Source: Bradyrhizobium ottawaense (GTDB taxonomy: Bacteria; Pseudomonadota; Alphaproteobacteria; Rhizobiales; Xanthobacteraceae). From it: a DNA stretch of 64,000 bases. Position 1 is the stretch's first letter; the number at the start of each line of letters is the position of its first letter. A model generated the notes under the pieces. It saw only the letters and a program-made list of their open reading frames with translations, did not search any database and was not told where the DNA came from. Location of the stretch: contig NZ_CP029425.2 in assembly GCF_002278135.3 (NCBI RefSeq), positions 3,138,001-3,202,000 on the forward strand, written 5' to 3'. Shown here piece after piece: positions 23,110 to 32,434 of this stretch. The position numbers were made by a program, and so were the translations under genes.

Positions 23110-25689
23110 ATGACCGCCGAGACCGACCACGACCTCACCCGCGAGCCCGTTGCGACGCACGAGCCGTCGCCGCGCTCGGGTAGCATTGCGTTGGTGCTGC
23201 TGGTGGCCGCCGGCCTCGTCGCCGTCGCCGTCGGGCTGATGACGCTCGGGCGCGCGCAGGCGCAGCCCTATATCCTCGGCATCCTCGCCGTGCTGGCCAT
23301 GGTCGGCCTGTTCAACCTGTTCGCCTTCGCCGCCGGGATCATCCGCTTCGCCGACCGCAGTCTCGATGATCCGGTCGTGGGCCGCATCGCCGATCATGGA
23401 TTCGACGGGCTCGCGGTCACCGATGCCCGCGGCCACGTGGTCTATTCCAACGCCGCCTATCTGACGCTGACGGGCGCGACCGGGCCGCAGGACGTGCGCC
23501 CGGTCGAGCGTGTCTTCATCGGCAACCCCGACGTCTCCGAAGCCGTGTTCCGCCTGCTCAAGGCCGCGCGCGAAGGCAAACGGCAGCAGGAAGAGGTCCG
23601 CATCTCCGGCCAGGACGGCAGCCAGGGCCGTTGGTTGCGCATGCGGGTGCGCCCGCTCGGCACCGGCAAGCGCGAGGCGAAATACGCGGTGTGGTCGATC
23701 GCCGACATCACCCGCGACCGCGAGCGCCAGGAGGACGTGTTCCAGGAGCTCCAGCACGCGATCGAATATCTCGACCACGCGCCGTGCGGCTTCTTCTCGG
23801 TCAATCCGGCCGGCGAGCTCGCTTATGTCAACGCGACGCTGGCGAACTGGCTCGACTACGACCTCGCCGAGATCGGCTCGGGCGGCCTGAAGCTGACCGA
23901 CATCGTCTCCGGCGACGGCGCCTCGCTGCTGACGTCGATCGTGGCGGTGCCGGGCGAGGTGAAGACCGAGGTCTTCGACATCGACCTGCGCATGCGCACC
24001 GGCAAGACCATGCCCGTGCGGCTCTATCACAAGCTCGCCTTCGGCGCTGACGGCGCGCCGGGGCCGTCGCGCACGCTCGTCATCAGCCGCGCCCGCGACG
24101 AGCGCAGCGATCCCGATCGCGCCGCCGAAGTGCGCTTCATGCGCTTCTTCGACCATACGCCGATGGCGATCGCGACCGTGGACCGCGCCGGCAACGTGGT
24201 GCGCGCCAACGCGCGCTATGCCAAGCTCGGGCAGGCGCTCGGGCTCGACAGCTCCTCCAAGTCGATCTTCCGCGCGGTGAATTCGCGCGACCGTCACCTC
24301 CTGATCGCGGCCATCAACCAGGCCGCCGATGGTCAGGCCGACGTCGCGCCGGTGGAAGTAGCGCTGGAAGGGCCGAGGGAGCGCTGGGGTCAGTTCTTCG
24401 TCACGCCGGTCGATGCCGCCGAGAATGAGGCGGAAGCCGCCATCGTGCACATGCTCGAGACCACCGAGCGGCGCGCGCTGGAGAACCAGATCAACCAGTC
24501 GCAGAAGATGGAGACGGTCGGCCAGCTCGCCGGCGGCATTGCCCACGACTTCAACAACGTGCTCTCCGCCATCATGATGGCGAACGACTTCCTGCTGAAC
24601 GCGCACAAGCCGACCGACCCGTCGTTCCAGGACATCATGCAGATCAAGCAGAACGCGACGCGGGCCGCGACCCTGGTGCGGCAGCTGCTGGCGTTCTCGC
24701 GGCGGCAGACGCTGCGGCCGCAGGTGCTCGATCTCGGCGACGCGCTGTCCGATCTCGCCATGCTGCTGCGCCGCCTGATCGGCGAGAAGGTCAAGCACGA
24801 GACCATCCACGGCCGCGATCTCTGGCCGGTCAAGGTCGACGTCTCCCAGTTCGAGCAGGTGATCGTCAATCTCGCGGTGAACGCGCGCGATGCCATGCCC
24901 GACGGCGGCAAGCTGATCATCCGCACCGCCAACGTCACCGCGGAACAAGCGGCCAAGCTCGCCTACAAGGGCATGCCGGCCGCGGATTATGTCCGGATCG
25001 AGGTCGCCGACACCGGCACCGGCATTCCCGCCGACATCCGCGACAAGATTTTCGAGCCGTTCTTCTCGACCAAGGAAGTCGGCAAAGGTACGGGTCTTGG
25101 CCTTTCCACGGTCTACGGCATCGTCAAGCAGACCGGCGGCTTCATCTACGTCGATTCCGAGCCGGGCCAGGGCACCTCGTTCCACATCTTCCTGCCGCGT
25201 CACCACGCCGAGCCTGAAGCGCAGGTCGAGCAGCCGGCGGCTGTGGTGAGCGCGACCAGCGGCGCCGGGAAGGACGCCGCGGCGGCCGAGGCCAAGCCGC
25301 GCACCGATCTCACGGGGCAGGGCACCATCCTGCTGGTCGAGGACGAAGAGGGCCTGCGTGCGCTGAACGCACGCGGCCTGCGCTCGCGCGGCTACACCGT
25401 GGTCGAGGCCGAGAACGGCGTCGAGGCCATGGAAATGCTGGAAGAGCAGAGCGGCGCGATCGATCTCGTCGTCTCAGACGTCGTCATGCCCGAGATGGAC
25501 GGCCCGACGCTTTTGAAGGCGATGCGGGAGAAAAATCCCGACATCAAGTTCATCTTCGTCTCCGGCTATGCCGAGGACGCCTTCGAGAAGAGCCTGCCCG
25601 AAGGCCAGCAGTTCGACTTCCTGCCGAAGCCGTTCACGCTCAGCCAGCTCGTGGCGGCGGTCAAGGAGACGATGGCGAAGCAGGGGTGA
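23110..25689 (+). CDS. cckA: Hybrid histidine kinase CckA
   Basis: CckA starts the CckA-ChpT-CtrA phosphorelay governing cell cycle, division and motility. The 859 residues hold two N-terminal transmembrane helices (about 20-45 and 50-78), PAS-like sensor regions (about 95-220, 225-340, 345-455), a HisKA domain with the phospho-accepting His at 479 ([17 protein letters not shown]), an ATPase domain ([35 protein letters not shown]), and a receiver domain with the phospho-Asp at 790 ([13 protein letters not shown]). The architecture is that of CckA. It lies 155 bases after flhB on the same strand. Confidence 0.93.
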   Translation: MTAETDHDLTREPVATHEPSPRSGSIALVLLVAAGLVAVAVGLMTLGRAQAQPYILGILAVLAMVGLFNLFAFAAGIIRFADRSLDDPVVGRIADHGFDGLAVTDARGHVVYSNAAYLTLTGATGPQDVRPVERVFIGNPDVSEAVFRLLKAAREGKRQQEEVRISGQDGSQGRWLRMRVRPLGTGKREAKYAVWSIADITRDRERQEDVFQELQHAIEYLDHAPCGFFSVNPAGELAYVNATLANWLDYDLAEIGSGGLKLTDIVSGDGASLLTSIVAVPGEVKTEVFDIDLRMRTGKTMPVRLYHKLAFGADGAPGPSRTLVISRARDERSDPDRAAEVRFMRFFDHTPMAIATVDRAGNVVRANARYAKLGQALGLDSSSKSIFRAVNSRDRHLLIAAINQAADGQADVAPVEVALEGPRERWGQFFVTPVDAAENEAEAAIVHMLETTERRALENQINQSQKMETVGQLAGGIAHDFNNVLSAIMMANDFLLNAHKPTDPSFQDIMQIKQNATRAATLVRQLLAFSRRQTLRPQVLDLGDALSDLAMLLRRLIGEKVKHETIHGRDLWPVKVDVSQFEQVIVNLAVNARDAMPDGGKLIIRTANVTAEQAAKLAYKGMPAADYVRIEVADTGTGIPADIRDKIFEPFFSTKEVGKGTGLGLSTVYGIVKQTGGFIYVDSEPGQGTSFHIFLPRHHAEPEAQVEQPAAVVSATSGAGKDAAAAEAKPRTDLTGQGTILLVEDEEGLRALNARGLRSRGYTVVEAENGVEAMEMLEEQSGAIDLVVSDVVMPEMDGPTLLKAMREKNPDIKFIFVSGYAEDAFEKSLPEGQQFDFLPKPFTLSQLVAAVKETMAKQG

Positions 25690-25719
25690 GGATAGGCGGC
25701 GCACGCCGTTCGCCCCTCC

Positions 25720-25870
25720 GTCATTGCGAGGAGCCCGCGACAAAATTGCGTAGCAGTTTTGCGCTGGTGCGACGAAGCAATCCAGAGTCTTTCCGCTGAG
25801 GCAGTCTGGATTGCTTCCGCCTTCGCCGAGGCTTCGGCGGACAAGTCGCTACGCTCGCATGACGGGGAAA
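25720..25870. repeat. Palindromic intergenic repeat, family B, copy 1
   Basis: Inverted arms around GACGAAGCAATCCAGA and TCTGGATTGCTTCCG, with TCATTGCGAGGAGC on the left and CGCTCGCATGACGGGG on the right. Related copies lie at 27905-27985 and 37487-37600. The rest of the gap to the next gene (25690-26072) shows no convincing gene. Confidence 0.7.
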
Positions 25871-26072
25871 GAGCGGAAATCTCGGCCCAAACCGCCGGTA
25901 TCCCGCGACCACGGTTCCCCGGCGCGTCCGGCCAAGCCCCCGCCAAATATGGGCTTTTGCCACATCCCCGCGACTGAGGGCCGCAGCCATAGGTTCCGAA
26001 ACCGGCTTCACTTTTCGGGAAGTCTGCCCATCTTAGGCGCACGTCCCCATGCCGGGGATTTGGGAAACGCAC

Positions 26073-27056
26073 ATGAATTTCTCGCTACGCTCCCGCAGTC
26101 TCTTCAAGACCATCGCTGTCGTGCTGGCGCTTGCGCTGCCGACTGCGCTGGCGATCTCGTCTGCCGACGCGCGCGTCGGCGGTGGCGGCTCGTCGGGTTC
26201 ACGCGGCTCGCGCACCTATTCGGCCCCGCCCTCGACCACGACGGCGCCCGGCTCGGCCTCGCAGTTCAACCGCACCTACACCCAGCCGGGTCCAGGCATG
26301 AACTCGGCTGCTTCCGCGCCCGCGCGCGGCGGCCTGTTCGGCCGCGCCGGCGGCTTCATGGGCGGCCTTGCGGCCGGCTTCCTCGGCGCCGGCCTGCTCG
26401 GCATGCTGTTCGGCGGCGGCCTGTTCGGCGGCCTCGGCGGCCTGTCCTCGATCCTGGGCCTGATCATCCAGATCGCGCTCGTGGTGCTGGTGGTGCGGCT
26501 GGCGATGTCTTGGTGGCAGCGCCGTCACACGCCGCAGGCGGCCTATGCCAATGCGGAGGCGGGCGCAGGTTCCGGACCGCAGCCGAACCAGCGCGGCGGC
26601 CTTGGTGGCGGTCTTGGCGGCTTCGGCTTCGGCGCGAACGCCAACAACGCGCCGCTCGAGATCAAGCCGGACGATTACGAGGCGTTCGAGCGCCTGCTCG
26701 GCGATGTCCAGACCGCCTGGTCGAACGAGGACGTGGCCAAGCTGCACACGCTCGCGACACCGGAGATGGTCTCCTATTTCGAGCAGGACCTCGCCCAGAA
26801 CCGCGCGCGCAACGTCATCAACAAGGTGACTGGCGTCAAGCTGCTGCAGGGCGATCTCGCGGAAGCCTGGCGCGAAGGCGAGACCGACTACGCCACGGTG
26901 GCGCTGCGCTTCGCGCTCACCGACAAGACGCTGGATCGCAACAGCGGCACGGTCGTCGCCGGCAGCGAGCAGCCGGGCGAAGTCACCGAAGTCTGGACCT
27001 TTGCCCGACGGCCCGGCAGCGGCTGGGAATTGTCGGCGATCCAGCAGACCAACTGA
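26073..27056 (+). CDS. Tim44-like domain membrane protein
   Basis: 327 residues from ATG 26073. Signal peptide or anchor (about 10-33), then a Gly/Ser/Thr-rich low-complexity region, a strongly hydrophobic Gly-rich hairpin (about 90-150, GGFMGGLAAGFLGAGLLGML), a second Gly-rich linker, and a C-terminal Tim44-like domain (about 205-327, YEAFERLLGDVQTAWSNEDV). Such proteins are common in alphaproteobacteria; their role is not established. A strong terminator follows. Confidence 0.8.
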   Translation: MNFSLRSRSLFKTIAVVLALALPTALAISSADARVGGGGSSGSRGSRTYSAPPSTTTAPGSASQFNRTYTQPGPGMNSAASAPARGGLFGRAGGFMGGLAAGFLGAGLLGMLFGGGLFGGLGGLSSILGLIIQIALVVLVVRLAMSWWQRRHTPQAAYANAEAGAGSGPQPNQRGGLGGGLGGFGFGANANNAPLEIKPDDYEAFERLLGDVQTAWSNEDVAKLHTLATPEMVSYFEQDLAQNRARNVINKVTGVKLLQGDLAEAWREGETDYATVALRFALTDKTLDRNSGTVVAGSEQPGEVTEVWTFARRPGSGWELSAIQQTN

Positions 27057-27078
27057 TCGCAAAGCGATGGAGAACAAA

Positions 27079-27113
27079 GGGCGTCGTGCTTAGGCACGAC
27101 GCCCTTTTCTTTT
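27079..27113 (+). terminator. Rho-independent terminator
   Basis: A perfect 11-base-pair stem (GGGCGTCGTGC / GCACGACGCCC) with a 4-base loop, followed by TTTTCTTTTG. It ends transcription of the Tim44-domain gene. Confidence 0.92.
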
Positions 27114-27200
27114 GTGCCCCATTCATCGCGGCACCGGAATAAGTGGCGGCGCATCGGGTTGAAATCAGGCGGCCAACGACAAACACAACGGGAGGACAAG

Positions 27201-27884
27201 ATGATCCGTATCAAGAGATCCGTGACGATTTCAGCGCTCGCTGCGGCCTCGCTTGCATTGCTTGGGGCGCCAGCCGTGCAGGCGCAGTCGGCCGACATGA
27301 CGTTCTTCGTGACGTCCAACGGCCCGGGCAAGGGCGCCGATCTCGGCGGCCTGGAGGGAGCCGATGCGCAGTGCGCGAGGCTCGCACAGACCGCCGGCGC
27401 CGGTGCCAAGACCTGGCGCGCCTACCTCTCGACGCAGGCCGCCGACGGCAAGCCGGCCGTCAACGCGCGCGATCGCATCGGCAAGGGACCGTGGCAGAAT
27501 GCAAAGGGCGCGGTCATTGCCAAGGATGTTGCCGAGCTGCACGGCTCCGCCAACAACCTCACCAAGCAGACGGCGCTCAGCGAGAAGGGCGAGGGTATCA
27601 ACGGTATGGGTGACCAGCCGAACCGGCACGACGTCCTCACGGGATCGCAACCAGACGGCACCGCGTTTGCCGGTCCGGACGATCGCACCTGCAAGAACTG
27701 GACGTCGAGCACGCAAGGCACCGCGATGGTCGGCCATTTCGATCGCAAGGGCCTGCGCGATGACGAGCCGTCAAAATCCTGGAATAGCTCGCACCCCTCG
27801 CGCGGTCCCGATGGTGGCTGCTCGCAGGCCGATCTGAAGAGCACGGGCGGCGACGGCCTGCTGTATTGTTTCGCTGCGAATTGA
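27201..27884 (+). CDS. Secreted lectin-like protein
   Basis: 227 residues from ATG 27201 (GGGAGGAC 5 bases upstream). The signal peptide ends at VQAQS (about residue 29). The mature part reads DMTFFVTSNGPGKGADLGGL near its start, then a Trp-rich core (KTWRAYLS, GKGPWQNAKG), and CSQAD/LLYCF near the end. Cys residues could form disulfides. I recognise it as the family annotated lectin in Bradyrhizobium and Rhodopseudomonas, related to DUF1554/endostatin-like folds. Ligand unknown. Confidence 0.7.
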   Translation: MIRIKRSVTISALAAASLALLGAPAVQAQSADMTFFVTSNGPGKGADLGGLEGADAQCARLAQTAGAGAKTWRAYLSTQAADGKPAVNARDRIGKGPWQNAKGAVIAKDVAELHGSANNLTKQTALSEKGEGINGMGDQPNRHDVLTGSQPDGTAFAGPDDRTCKNWTSSTQGTAMVGHFDRKGLRDDEPSKSWNSSHPSRGPDGGCSQADLKSTGGDGLLYCFAAN

Positions 27885-27904
27885 GAGGCCGAGCTCCCTC
27901 GGCT

Positions 27905-27985
27905 CGTCATTGCGAGCGTAGCAATCCAGACTATCTCCGCGGAAAGGCTCTGGATTGCTTCGCTAACGCCCGCAATGACGTGTGG
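27905..27985. repeat. Palindromic intergenic repeat, family B, copy 2
   Basis: CGTCATTGCGAGCGTAGCAA on the left pairs with TTGCTTCGCTAACG...GCAATGACG on the right, with TCCAGA/TCTGGA nested inside. It is a shorter version of the 25720 copy, between the lectin-like gene and the glutathione transferase gene. Confidence 0.7.
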
Positions 27986-28065
27986 GGCCGACGTTCCGCC
28001 TCATCACGACGGAACTTGCGCCGCATGCTAGGCTTGTCCTGCCTGCGTCTCAAAGGACCTCTCCC

Positions 28066-28773
28066 ATGAAATACGAGCTCTACTACTGGCCCGAGATCCA
28101 GGGCCGCGGCGAATATGTGCGGTTGGCGCTGGAGGAGGCGGGGGCCGCTTATGTCGACGTCGCGCGCGGACCACGCGGCACAGCTGCGATGATGAAGATG
28201 ATGGATGCACAGAAAGGCACGCCGCCCTTTGCGCCGCCGTTCCTGAAAGCCGGCAAGCTCGTCATCGGCCAGACCGCCAATATCCTGCTCTATCTCGGTA
28301 GCCGCCATGCGCTCGCGCCGAAGACGGAAGCCGGCAGACTCTGGGTGCACCAGCTTCAGCTCACCGTCACCGACCTCGTGGTCGAGATCCACGACACCCA
28401 TCATCCGCTCGGACCCTCGCTCTATTACGAGGACCAGAAGCCGCCGGCGAAGAAACGCACGGCCGATTTCTGGGAGGAGCGGGTGCCGAAATATCTCGGC
28501 TATTTCGAGCAGCTTCTCACCGGGAATGGTGGCGCCTATGTCACCGGCCGGCGGCTGACTTACGTCGATCTCTCGCTGTTCCAGATCGTCGCGGGGCTGC
28601 GCTATGCCTTCCCCAGGCGCATGAAGGCGTTCGAGACAGACATTCCGGGCCTCGTTTCCCTGCACGACCGCATCGCCGCGCGGCCGAACATCGAGGCCTA
28701 TCTGGCAAGCGAGCGCCGCATTCCCTTCAACGAGCAGGGCATCTTCCGCCGCTATCGCGAGCTGGATGGCTAG
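28066..28773 (+). CDS. Glutathione S-transferase family protein
   Basis: 235 residues from ATG 28066. The thioredoxin-fold N-domain begins KYELYYWPEIQGRGEYVRLA and the proline/TANILLYL segment marks the glutathione site; the C-domain is alpha-helical (TYVDLSLFQIVAGLRYAFPR). It resembles the sigma-like class with a Tyr near the N-terminus as catalytic residue. Substrate unknown. It ends 1 base before the convergent acyl-CoA ligase gene. Confidence 0.88.
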   Translation: MKYELYYWPEIQGRGEYVRLALEEAGAAYVDVARGPRGTAAMMKMMDAQKGTPPFAPPFLKAGKLVIGQTANILLYLGSRHALAPKTEAGRLWVHQLQLTVTDLVVEIHDTHHPLGPSLYYEDQKPPAKKRTADFWEERVPKYLGYFEQLLTGNGGAYVTGRRLTYVDLSLFQIVAGLRYAFPRRMKAFETDIPGLVSLHDRIAARPNIEAYLASERRIPFNEQGIFRRYRELDG

Positions 28774-28774
28774 T

Positions 28775-30400
28775 CTAGTCCATCCGCTCGAGCGAGCCCG
28801 CAGCCAGCGCTTCCCGCAGGCGGAACTTCTGAACCTTACCGGAGGCCGTCAACGGAAATTCGGAGCAGGCGAACCACAATATCGGCGTTTTATGTGGGGC
28901 CATTGCGTCGCGGCAATGCGCAGTCAGTCGCTCGGCGCATCCTGAAGCGCTTGACGACAGGCGAACGGCTGCTGCGACGACTTCGCCCCATTTCTCGTCC
29001 GGCGCCCCGAACACGGCGACGTCGGCGACCTCCGGATGGCGCAAGAGGCAGGCTTCGATCTCGACGGGATAGATGTTCTCTCCACCGCGGATGATCATGT
29101 CCTTGAGGCGACCGGTAACGCGGATATAGCCGCCCTCGTCGATCGTTCCCAGATCGCCGGTACGCAGCCATCCGTCGGACGTGATAGCCTGTTGGGTGTC
29201 GTCCGGTGCGTCGAAATAGCCGATCATCGTCTGGTACCCGCGGACTTGAATTTCGCCCTCTGTACCCGTCGGCAAGACACGAAAATCGCCGGGATCCGCG
29301 ATGCGCACCTCGACGTTCCATAGCGGCTTTCCTACCGTATGAAGCCGTTCAAACTCCGGATCGTCGTCGCTCGTCTGCGCGACGATCGGGCTGAGCTCGG
29401 TCTGACCGAAGACGGTGACGACCGGAAGACCAAGCGCATCTTTCACGCGACGGTGTATCTCCGGCGAGACCGGAGCGCCCCCGGACAGCGCCACACGCAA
29501 GGACGACAGATCGTGCGGGGTGGCCTTCATCGCCTCGATCAGCGCGAGCAGCATCGTAGGAACGCCGAAGAGGACCTGCGCCCTGGACGCTTCGATGGCC
29601 TGCAGGACCGTTGGCGGATCGAAAAAGAGCGGGAGCACCAGTGTCGCGCGTGAGGTCATGCAGCCGAGCACGCTCATGACCGACCCGGCGGTGTGAAAGA
29701 GCGGCATCGGACTCAGCAGTACGCTGTCTTCTAGACCTGCTCTGGCCGCCACATAGCTCGCGTTCGTCACCAAGCCGCGGTGATGGAGGAGCGCCCCTTT
29801 AGGCTTGCCCGTGGTCCCGGAAGTGTACTGGATCTGCGCCGGATGCTGCGAATCGATCTCCGGCAACGCCGCTTCCGGCGTGTTGCGGATCTCGTCAAGC
29901 CAGCCTTCGAAGCAATAGCGGTGGATGCCGAGACCTTCCAACTCGCGGGCGATGGCACCTGTATCGACTTCGCGGAAACTCGATAGATGAAAGAGAGCTG
30001 ATGATCTGGACTGCCGAAGAACGAATTCGAGCTCGCTCGGCTTGAACGCGGGATTGGCGGTGACCAGGATCACGCCGGCAAGCGCCGCCCCGTACTGCAA
30101 GACAACCCACTCCGGCACGTTCGGGGCCCAGACGCAGATGCGGTCTCCGCTCTCGACCCGTTGTAGCAGCCAACTCGCGCAACGCTGCGCATCGTTGTAC
30201 AATTGAGCGTACGTCCACCGACGGTCAGTGCGTGAGGCCCCGACTGGGGAGGCCATCGATGACGGAACGACTTCGACCAGCGCTTCGCGATCAGGCACGG
30301 TGCCGGCAGCGGACGTGAGAGCACGACCGATGCTGACGTCGAGGATCGGCCGCGACGGATCGGCGGGATAGTAGGAATTGCGAAGCCTCGTTTCGTCCAT
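28775..30400 (-). CDS. AMP-dependent acyl-CoA synthetase/ligase
   Basis: 541 residues of the class I adenylate-forming family, which activates a carboxylic acid as acyl-AMP then acyl-CoA. Motifs: phosphate-binding YTSGTTGKPKGA (about 190-201), VTVFGQTELSPI (A5 region), GWLRTGDLGTIDEGGYIRVT (A7) and GRLKDMIIRGGENIYPVEIE (A8), and the C-terminal catalytic Lys in TASGKVQKFRLRE. The substrate cannot be told; fatty or aromatic acids are likely. It starts 2 bases after the tetR stop codon, so the two are co-translated. Confidence 0.88.
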   Translation of the reverse strand: MDETRLRNSYYPADPSRPILDVSIGRALTSAAGTVPDREALVEVVPSSMASPVGASRTDRRWTYAQLYNDAQRCASWLLQRVESGDRICVWAPNVPEWVVLQYGAALAGVILVTANPAFKPSELEFVLRQSRSSALFHLSSFREVDTGAIARELEGLGIHRYCFEGWLDEIRNTPEAALPEIDSQHPAQIQYTSGTTGKPKGALLHHRGLVTNASYVAARAGLEDSVLLSPMPLFHTAGSVMSVLGCMTSRATLVLPLFFDPPTVLQAIEASRAQVLFGVPTMLLALIEAMKATPHDLSSLRVALSGGAPVSPEIHRRVKDALGLPVVTVFGQTELSPIVAQTSDDDPEFERLHTVGKPLWNVEVRIADPGDFRVLPTGTEGEIQVRGYQTMIGYFDAPDDTQQAITSDGWLRTGDLGTIDEGGYIRVTGRLKDMIIRGGENIYPVEIEACLLRHPEVADVAVFGAPDEKWGEVVAAAVRLSSSASGCAERLTAHCRDAMAPHKTPILWFACSEFPLTASGKVQKFRLREALAAGSLERMD

Positions 30401-30402
30401 GT

Positions 30403-31047
30403 CTAAGCCCCCTGACTCTTTTGTCTGTTTCGGACGTTGGATTTCGTCTCGAGAACCGTCCGCATCGCTTCTGCCCAGGCGGCGATGAGGCGCTCGCGCT
30501 TTCGCGCCGAGCTTCGGAGGTTGTCCGAGATCGCCAACCCCCTGATGAAATGGAGCGTCAGCGCCACGAATTCATCGTAGGCTTCCGATTCCGTCCATTT
30601 GCCAAAGAGCTGCAAATAGACTCGTTCGAGATCACGACGCGCGCCGCGCTCGGCCGCGATGAGCGCCTGCTTCAAAGCCGCGTCCGTGCGTGCGACGGCC
30701 CAGAGTTCAAGCTCGGCGAGATAGGCGGGCTGATGGGCGGCGAAGGCCAAGGCCTCGATGGCCGACTGCAGGGAATCCGACGATGCGCCGCTCGCCGCGC
30801 GGGATTGCGACACCGCCCGCTCATTGCGGCGGACAAGCTCCGCGACGGTCGCGGCCAGAAGCGATGCATGGTTGGGGAAATAATGCAGCAGGGCGCCCCG
30901 GCTAACTTCTGCCCGATGCTGGACAGCGAGGGTGGTCGTGCCGGCTACGCCGTGTTCGATCAGACATTCGACCGCGGCGTCGAGCACTCTCGATCGCATG
31001 GTCTCGGAGCCTTCAGACCCGCGCACGGACTTCGCCGCTCTGGACAT
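30403..31047 (-). CDS. TetR/AcrR family transcriptional regulator
   Basis: 214 residues from ATG 31047, chosen for its GGAGGA site; an in-frame extension upstream overlaps the divergent gene. N-terminal helix-turn-helix (about 14-60, [20 protein letters not shown], then [17 protein letters not shown]) and a helical ligand-binding C-domain. It probably represses its own operon with the acyl-CoA ligase and the divergent enoyl-CoA hydratase gene, through the palindrome at 31064-31114. Confidence 0.88.
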   Translation of the reverse strand: MSRAAKSVRGSEGSETMRSRVLDAAVECLIEHGVAGTTTLAVQHRAEVSRGALLHYFPNHASLLAATVAELVRRNERAVSQSRAASGASSDSLQSAIEALAFAAHQPAYLAELELWAVARTDAALKQALIAAERGARRDLERVYLQLFGKWTESEAYDEFVALTLHFIRGLAISDNLRSSARKRERLIAAWAEAMRTVLETKSNVRNRQKSQGA

Positions 31048-31063
31048 GCACTTCCTCCTATCG

Positions 31064-31114
31064 ACAGTCAGCGTTGACTGTAGCATGAGATGTGCTACAG
31101 TCAATGATGACTGT
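31064..31114. promoter_or_regulatory. Extended TetR operator palindrome
   Basis: Two 22-base arms flank a 7-base spacer (TGAGATG). The inner arms TGACTGTAGCA / TGCTACAGTCA are perfect; the outer part (ACAGTCAGCGT / ATGATGACTGT) has only two mismatches. TGACTGT recurs within each arm, giving four half-sites. It sits between divergent tetR and enoyl-CoA hydratase genes. Confidence 0.8.
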
Positions 31115-31132
31115 TTATGCCCGGAGGATACT

Positions 31133-32029
31133 ATGCCGAATTTTTCGACGCTAAGCATCGTGACCCGCGAGGACGCTCCGCGCATCGCTCGCCTCGTCCT
31201 CAACCGCCCGGAACGCTTCAATGCCATCGACGATGCGATGCCGGCCGAAATCCGCGCCGCCGTGGAGTGGGCCGAGAAGAATGACGACGTGCATGTCCTC
31301 GTTATCGAGGGCGCCGGCAAGGGCTTCTGCGGCGGGTACGATCTCGTCGCCTATGCGGAAAGCGAGATCGAGCATCCATGCCAGCAGGAGAGCGAGCCTT
31401 GGGATCCGCTCGTCGATTACGCAGTCATGAAGAAGAACACCGAAAACTTCATGAGCCTATGGAAATGCTCCAAGCCGACGATCGCAAAAATCCACGGCGC
31501 GGCGGTAGCTGGCGGTAGTGATATCGCGCTGTGCTGCGACCTGATCGTAATGGCAGAGGACGCCCGGATCGGCTACATGCCGACGCGGGTCTGGGGATGT
31601 CCCACCACCGCAATGTGGACATTCAAGCTCGGCCCGTCGCGCGCGAAAGAGCTCATGTTCACCGGCAACATGATCGACGGCCGGACGGCGGCCGAGTGGG
31701 GTCTGGCCAACGCCTGCGTGCCGATGGAGCAGCTCGAGAACGCGACCAGGAAGCTTGCGGACCGGATCGCCGGGGTGCCGAAGAGCCACCTTGCCATGCA
31801 TAAAATGGTGGTCAACCAAGTCATGCTGAATATGGGATTGGAGCAGACGCAGTCGCTCGCCACCCTGTTCGACGGCATCACGCGTCACAATCCCGAGGGT
31901 CTGTGGTTCAGGCGGTACGCCCAGAAGCACGGCTTCAAGGCCGCGATCGAGTGGCGCGACAGCGGACGTCCGATTCCGGAGCGCGACGAGGCACGCAAGC
32001 AGATCAGCGAGTTGAAGAGCGGCACCTAG
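31133..32029 (+). CDS. Enoyl-CoA hydratase/isomerase (crotonase) family protein
   Basis: 298 residues from ATG 31133 (CGGAGGA 4-5 bases upstream). Crotonase fold: the CoA-binding and oxyanion region [17 protein letters not shown] (about 63-79), then [20 protein letters not shown] and [20 protein letters not shown]. The exact reaction (hydration, isomerisation or hydrolysis) is not clear; the acidic residues of classic hydratases are not obviously conserved. It diverges from tetR and shares its operator, so it is probably in the same acid-degradation pathway as the ligase. Confidence 0.85.
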   Translation: MPNFSTLSIVTREDAPRIARLVLNRPERFNAIDDAMPAEIRAAVEWAEKNDDVHVLVIEGAGKGFCGGYDLVAYAESEIEHPCQQESEPWDPLVDYAVMKKNTENFMSLWKCSKPTIAKIHGAAVAGGSDIALCCDLIVMAEDARIGYMPTRVWGCPTTAMWTFKLGPSRAKELMFTGNMIDGRTAAEWGLANACVPMEQLENATRKLADRIAGVPKSHLAMHKMVVNQVMLNMGLEQTQSLATLFDGITRHNPEGLWFRRYAQKHGFKAAIEWRDSGRPIPERDEARKQISELKSGT

Positions 32030-32106
32030 CGTGTTGCGCGAGAAGCGATCGATCGCGGCGCGATTTTCCCTTCTTCGAGAACGTCGCCGAAAGTGGACAG
32101 TCCGTC

Positions 32107-32400
32107 TCAGCCATCGACCCCCTGAACGATGATCGATCGATAGTCCGCGCCCAAAAAGCGGTGTCGGACGGCAGCTTGGTATCGGGGGCTGTCATAGAAG
32201 GTGCGCGCGGTCTCCATGGTCGGGAAGCTGACCATCGCCACGCCTTCAGGCGAAGGCCCCTCCAGAACGTCCTGAGCGCCGTAGGCCGCGAGAACCGTCG
32301 CTCCCGAATTCCCCAGTAGGGGGGTGACCATTTCGGCATAGGTCTCCAGTTCACCCGCGTTGCGGGTGCGTTCGCGAATGAAGATGGCATAGACGCTCAT
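32107..32400 (-). CDS. DUF1330 domain protein
   Basis: 97 residues, a small alpha/beta ferredoxin-like (dimeric alpha-beta barrel) domain. Typical features: MSVYAIFIRERTRNAGELET at the start, GATVLAAYG, and PTMETARTFYDSPRYQAAVR, then FLGADYRSIIVQGVDG. DUF1330 function is not established. It lies 34 bases downstream of the oxidoreductase gene on the same strand, presumably an operon. Confidence 0.85.
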   Translation of the reverse strand: MSVYAIFIRERTRNAGELETYAEMVTPLLGNSGATVLAAYGAQDVLEGPSPEGVAMVSFPTMETARTFYDSPRYQAAVRHRFLGADYRSIIVQGVDG

Positions 32401-32434
32401 CGATTAAAATCTCCGTTGAGGGTTCAAGATGAAA

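Noticed and set aside
22909..25206. Long minus-strand ORF of 765 codons
   Set aside because: Antisense of cckA. The cckA reading has all kinase motifs.
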